The notes beneath the pieces are model-generated. The model did no database searches. It was not told the origin of the DNA and saw nothing but the letters and a program-made list of their open reading frames with translations. This document shows positions 56,773 through 59,885 of a DNA stretch of 59,885 nucleotides, one piece after another. Position numbers and translations under genes: made by a program. The stretch's first letter is position 1. Every line of letters begins with the position of its first letter. Origin of the DNA: a virus; IMG/VR virus record IMGVR_UViG_3300017970_000002, positions 1 through 59,885 of that record; one strand, 5' to 3'.

Positions 56773-57249
56773 CTACCCGCCGACCTCCTCGACCGTCACG
56801 CCACCTGATAGGTTTACGGTGCCGGAGACCGTGCTCAGCAGCTCGAACACGAATCCCTCGGACGGGCCAATGGTCGGGCGGGCGTCGGCGGGCCACGTAT
56901 AGTCGTAACCTGCATAGGCGTGGACGCCTGTTTCCTCGATAACCGTGAACGAGCCAGTAGTAGTCGATTTGGTCGTTAGATTGGCACCTGCGGTTACGGT
57001 CGCCGCAGCATCGCCGATGTCAAGCGGGCGAGGAGTGGGAGTCGAGCCGCCAGACCCGACCGAGAACGTCGCCGATGCCAAGCGACAGCGGATCTCCAGC
57101 ATCTGCGCCGTGGGGATTGAGGTATTCGTGCACCCAACACGCGCCCGTTTGATCCTAGCTACACGCGCACCAGTAGGGCCGAGCACGGCCACGAGGTCCT
57201 GCGCGGCAGATACTGAAACGCCTTCAAAGCTGATATCGTAAGTACGCAT
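56773..57249 (-). CDS. putative virion structural protein
   Basis: The 158-residue protein begins MRTYDISFEGVSVSAAQDL, a style common to small phage virion proteins. It is beta-rich with a YAGYDYTWPADARPTIGPS segment (about 112-130). Likely a decoration or fibre-associated protein. Confidence 0.6.
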   Translation of the reverse strand: MRTYDISFEGVSVSAAQDLVAVLGPTGARVARIKRARVGCTNTSIPTAQMLEIRCRLASATFSVGSGGSTPTPRPLDIGDAAATVTAGANLTTKSTTTGSFTVIEETGVHAYAGYDYTWPADARPTIGPSEGFVFELLSTVSGTVNLSGGVTVEEVGG

Positions 57250-57266
57250 GCCCGTTTACCCTCCTG

Positions 57267-58508
57267 TTAATTAAGCCACAAAACGTCCTCATATACAACT
57301 GGCGGAATGAACACAGGCGCATTGTCAAGTGTCATCAGATGCGAGAAGCCGGTCCAGGTAATACTAGTCCCAGTGGCGCCCAAAACTATCTGATAGTCAG
57401 TCTCAGCAGATAAAGGCACAGCATCCGTATCAACCGTATCCTCAAAGAAGCCTGTGGAAGACGAACCTATGGAAATGGTCTGGTTCCCATTGGCACCATT
57501 AACCCTGAAGTAACCTGTCGATGCAGCCGTGACCGAATTCGCTGTCAGGTGCAGGAGCAAGTTACTGGCGTTGTACGTAACCTGAGACTTGCATTGCACG
57601 TTAGCCTCTGTCGCAGTACTTGCTGCCGCGGTCCCTGCTACAGACCAGTTCTGCGTGGTATTGGCAGCCGCTGTTATGCCACTTGAGCCACATACTGACT
57701 CAGCCAGACTGTTTGGTGATGTCAACTCACAAGAAACAGGGCCGACGACAAGATTACCAGACCCACTACCCGTAGTCACAGCATAGTCGATCAAAGACCC
57801 AGATGATACCGCGTCAGTGTCCAAAGTGTCCTCAAATATACCCGTGGTATCACTAAGTACAGATATGCCCTCATTCCCATTGGAACCACCTACTCGCATG
57901 GCGATCGTACAGGTGTCAGTCCTAGTGTTGGATATAACATTTATCTGCAAGTCACTAAGTGTACCTGACATGCGCATCTTGTGCTGCTGCTGCGACTCAT
58001 TTGAACCAGCGGTACCTGCACCTACAATGTTGAGATACGTGGTAGTTGAAGTAGATGTGTATCCAGTACCTGACGAGGAAATGGAGTTTATGAGCTTGGC
58101 ACAAGTACCATAAGTTGCAGAAAACAGCGCCGCTACAATACTAAAGCTCATGCTGGTACTTGAGCCACTGCCGACCGTCAGCAGGTAACCTATCTTATTG
58201 CCAGCCGAAATCACATCTGTGTGCGTTGTATCCTGAAACTCACCCGTTGTGCCCGCAGTTATAGACACGACCTCGTTGCCGGACGCACCATTTATGCGCA
58301 AGTGCAGACTGCCATTTCCGGTCGTGGTATTGGCAGTGACGCGGCAGTACAAACCACTGAACACACCGGCTGTGCGATACGTAACTTGAGTCTGACTTTC
58401 AGTGGTGTATATCCCCAGATTCACATGGCCAATGGACCCATACGCACTTACAGCATCATTCTCGCTCCGCGCCGATGGGTAACACGCAATCAAGGTGACA
58501 CCAGACAT
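57267..58508 (-). CDS. fibre-like protein with three internal repeats
   Basis: The 413-residue beta-rich protein contains three copies of a long unit. The best-conserved core is in LRINGASGNEVVSI...GEFQDTTHTD, RVGGSNGNEGISV...GIFEDTLDTD and RVNGANGNQTISI...GFFEDTVDTD. The spacing is about 125-140 residues. This looks like a three-domain beta shaft or a head fibre. Codon use appears more AT-rich than in the neighbours. No enzymatic motif seen. Confidence 0.6.
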   Translation of the reverse strand: MSGVTLIACYPSARSENDAVSAYGSIGHVNLGIYTTESQTQVTYRTAGVFSGLYCRVTANTTTGNGSLHLRINGASGNEVVSITAGTTGEFQDTTHTDVISAGNKIGYLLTVGSGSSTSMSFSIVAALFSATYGTCAKLINSISSSGTGYTSTSTTTYLNIVGAGTAGSNESQQQHKMRMSGTLSDLQINVISNTRTDTCTIAMRVGGSNGNEGISVLSDTTGIFEDTLDTDAVSSGSLIDYAVTTGSGSGNLVVGPVSCELTSPNSLAESVCGSSGITAAANTTQNWSVAGTAAASTATEANVQCKSQVTYNASNLLLHLTANSVTAASTGYFRVNGANGNQTISIGSSSTGFFEDTVDTDAVPLSAETDYQIVLGATGTSITWTGFSHLMTLDNAPVFIPPVVYEDVLWLN

Positions 58509-58509
58509 A

Positions 58510-58920
58510 TCAGGGTATGGCTACTCCGGCTGTGACTACAACTGTACCTGATCCAAAGGTCGAGTTACAGTAATTCTGCAAGCTGGTTACATTAGCAGCC
58601 GTGGCCCCCGGAAAAGTCACGTTCAACACGCGACTGGCTCCTGTACCAGAGTAACTCCACGGAATTGTCAGAGGGTCCACGGTAGCAAGTACGGACACCA
58701 TCTGCGCACAGACTAGGTTCTTGCGCGTGTTCTCAGACACAAGAACCGCATACAACGCTGAGGGTGATGTCGCAATGCTCGTGTGAGCTGAGCACACCTG
58801 CTCGATGTTGGACGGAGTATGCACCCTAGAGGTAGCCGCAACCGTCGTGTTCCACTGATAGTCGATCACACAGTAGGGCGGCACACAGGTATCGGGAGTC
58901 CAACGCGTCGTCGTTATCAT
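58510..58920 (-). CDS. unknown Cys/Thr-rich virion-locus protein
   Basis: The 136-residue product has Cys at about residues 12, 17, 43, 71 and 117 and a beta-rich body. It starts in an ATGA overlap with the previous gene and resembles no family I know. It lies within the fibre cluster. Confidence 0.5.
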   Translation of the reverse strand: MITTTRWTPDTCVPPYCVIDYQWNTTVAATSRVHTPSNIEQVCSAHTSIATSPSALYAVLVSENTRKNLVCAQMVSVLATVDPLTIPWSYSGTGASRVLNVTFPGATAANVTSLQNYCNSTFGSGTVVVTAGVAIP

Positions 58921-59282
58921 TTATAGTCCAAGTCCACCACGACCTCGTTCGCGTTGATCGCTGTTGTGTCTGAGTCGGCAATTCCGCCTGTTATTGCAAA
59001 GGCTATTCCGTTCACGAACGCCTTGCCATAGGTGAAGGTGTAATTAGAGCCTGCGCCAGCCGTGTTGCCAGGGATGATATAAGTCTGAACAGGAACGCTC
59101 GTACCTACAGAAGGCGCGGTCGCACTATCATATAGCTTAAGGTATCGCGGACTGGCATTTATGTTGCCTGCGGCCAAACCATATAAGATACCAGCGGACG
59201 CCTTGACCGAGGTCGCATTAGTACCTGCCGCGCTGATTAAGTGATACGGGATTGCGCCGACGACGCCACGGAACGCACTCAT
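58917..59282 (-). CDS. common phage virion-type protein
   Basis: The 121-residue protein has ILYGLAAGNINASPRYLKLY (about 32-51) and a C-terminus with ANEVVVDLDYK. Proteins of this kind occur in very many tailed phages, mostly without a known role, and are probably virion structural. It is coupled by one base with the next gene. Confidence 0.6.
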   Translation of the reverse strand: MSAFRGVVGAIPYHLISAAGTNATSVKASAGILYGLAAGNINASPRYLKLYDSATAPSVGTSVPVQTYIIPGNTAGAGSNYTFTYGKAFVNGIAFAITGGIADSDTTAINANEVVVDLDYK

Positions 59283-59803
59283 TACATCACCATGACCTCG
59301 ACCCCGAGTTGTTGACCGGCTGCGGTAGACATCGCACTTAGGTAGCCAAACGGAATGTTCTGATAGGTTGACTCGTATTCGTGCATGTCATCCGGGTTTA
59401 GGCTATAGGCGTAACTCGTTGCTGTCATCGCACTGGAGCCAACGAGGACCTGCGCGGTGTTCGCGTGAGTCGCGTACAAGTTGAAGGAGCGCGCGGCGCC
59501 TGGGCAGTTCGCGTCAAGCTGCGCGCGAACGAGTGCGAGGATGTTGTAGACTTGATTCGCGTTCGCGAGCGTGATTGTACCAGCTACGTAAGCTGACGAC
59601 ACGTGCTGCCTCCTGAACTCATCGGCCCTCTGCTCCTTTATCAGACTGACGAGGGTGCCCAACGCGCCGACCACATCGTCCCATTGGCGCACCAAGCCGG
59701 TGAAGGCCATCAGGTACCGATCCCGATTGCGCCACAGGTACACCGGCACGCCAACGATAACCACGAGAATCAGAACTTGCGTAACGACCAGGAGCCACAG
59801 CAT
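59282..59803 (-). CDS. membrane-anchored virion-locus protein
   Basis: The 173-residue protein starts with a hydrophobic helix (LWLLVVTQVLILVVIVGVPV) and a charged segment. A beta-rich domain follows from about residue 65 (SSAYVAGTITLANANQVY). It may be a fusion of an N-terminal membrane anchor with a virion-type domain. On the circle its ATG follows directly after the stop of the small basic protein at 42-251; the first 13 codons also appear at 3-41. Confidence 0.55.
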   Translation of the reverse strand: MLWLLVVTQVLILVVIVGVPVYLWRNRDRYLMAFTGLVRQWDDVVGALGTLVSLIKEQRADEFRRQHVSSAYVAGTITLANANQVYNILALVRAQLDANCPGAARSFNLYATHANTAQVLVGSSAMTATSYAYSLNPDDMHEYESTYQNIPFGYLSAMSTAAGQQLGVEVMVM

Positions 59804-59885
59804 CTACCCTCGCTTCGACCGGCCACGCTTCCCTTGGCGCTTAAACGGGATCTTCGCACCGGCTTTACGTGCCTGAGAGAGTGCG
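59763..59885. repeat. direct terminal repeat, right copy
   Basis: Identical to bases 1-123, covering the start of the membrane-anchored protein gene and the 3' part of the small basic protein gene. See the left copy. Confidence 0.9.

Noticed and set aside
1-59885. integrase, transposase, tRNA and CRISPR array
   Set aside because: No ORF shows tyrosine or serine recombinase motifs or a transposase, and no regular direct-repeat/spacer array was seen. The XRE regulator alone does not support lysogeny.

Overview
This window is a complete, circularly assembled genome of a tailed dsDNA bacteriophage (Caudoviricetes). Bases 1-123 recur exactly at 59763-59885, so the unique circle is about 59.76 kb. 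There is no contractile sheath, no tape-measure/frameshift pair and no tail-tube gene. There is instead a portal, adaptor-like proteins, a large nozzle-like protein, Gln/Ala-rich internal virion proteins and many beta-rich fibre proteins, which points to a podovirus-like virion. No integrase, tRNA or CRISPR was seen. The host is inferred, at moderate confidence, to be an Acidobacteriota (Solibacter/Bryobacter-like) bacterium, because a cohesin/dockerin-like secreted protein (37462-38160) and a secreted beta-domain protein (22441-24114) resemble protein types I associate with that phylum.

Layout. (1) 42-16283, minus strand: head and packaging module, reading leftward from an XRE-type regulator through a candidate small terminase, a TPR-glycosyltransferase, large terminase, portal, a HExxH putative metallopeptidase, scaffold, major capsid (TTG start), decoration-like proteins, an adaptor and small membrane/lipoproteins. 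On the circle this unit continues without a break into the right arm. (2) 16284-18231: control and origin region with a plus-strand promoter, paired operator-like inverted repeats, a RepA-like hexameric ATPase gene, and a cluster of TGACACAAG iterons around a (TA)10 tract. (3) 18232-36340, plus strand: early/replication module, tightly coupled by many ATGA overlaps. It holds many small unknown genes, three glycosyltransferase-type genes (one fused to a sulfotransferase), a secreted protein, a Cas4/AddB-like Fe-S nuclease, a Sak4-like recombinase, a candidate SSB, a Pif1/RecD-type helicase and a family A DNA polymerase with an N-terminal uracil-DNA-glycosylase-like domain. (4) 36337-59803, minus strand: tail, fibre and lysis module with internal virion proteins, LamG-like fibre proteins, paralogous pairs, the nozzle protein, a SleB-type cell-wall hydrolase and a two-TM holin candidate.

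The most interesting parts are: (a) a dispersed glycan module of four proteins (TPR-GT9, two GT-A type enzymes, and a GT2-sulfotransferase fusion) that could glycosylate and sulfate virion or host surface molecules; (b) a plasmid-like iteron origin beside a RepA-type ATPase; (c) two intergenic regions (19501-19650 and 29304-29525) whose sequence folds into strong multi-helix RNA structures with no coding explanation; and (d) two operators of identical geometry (7-5-7) that link the XRE regulator region to the early promoter. Functions are inferred from motifs visible in the translated sequence. No database search was possible.
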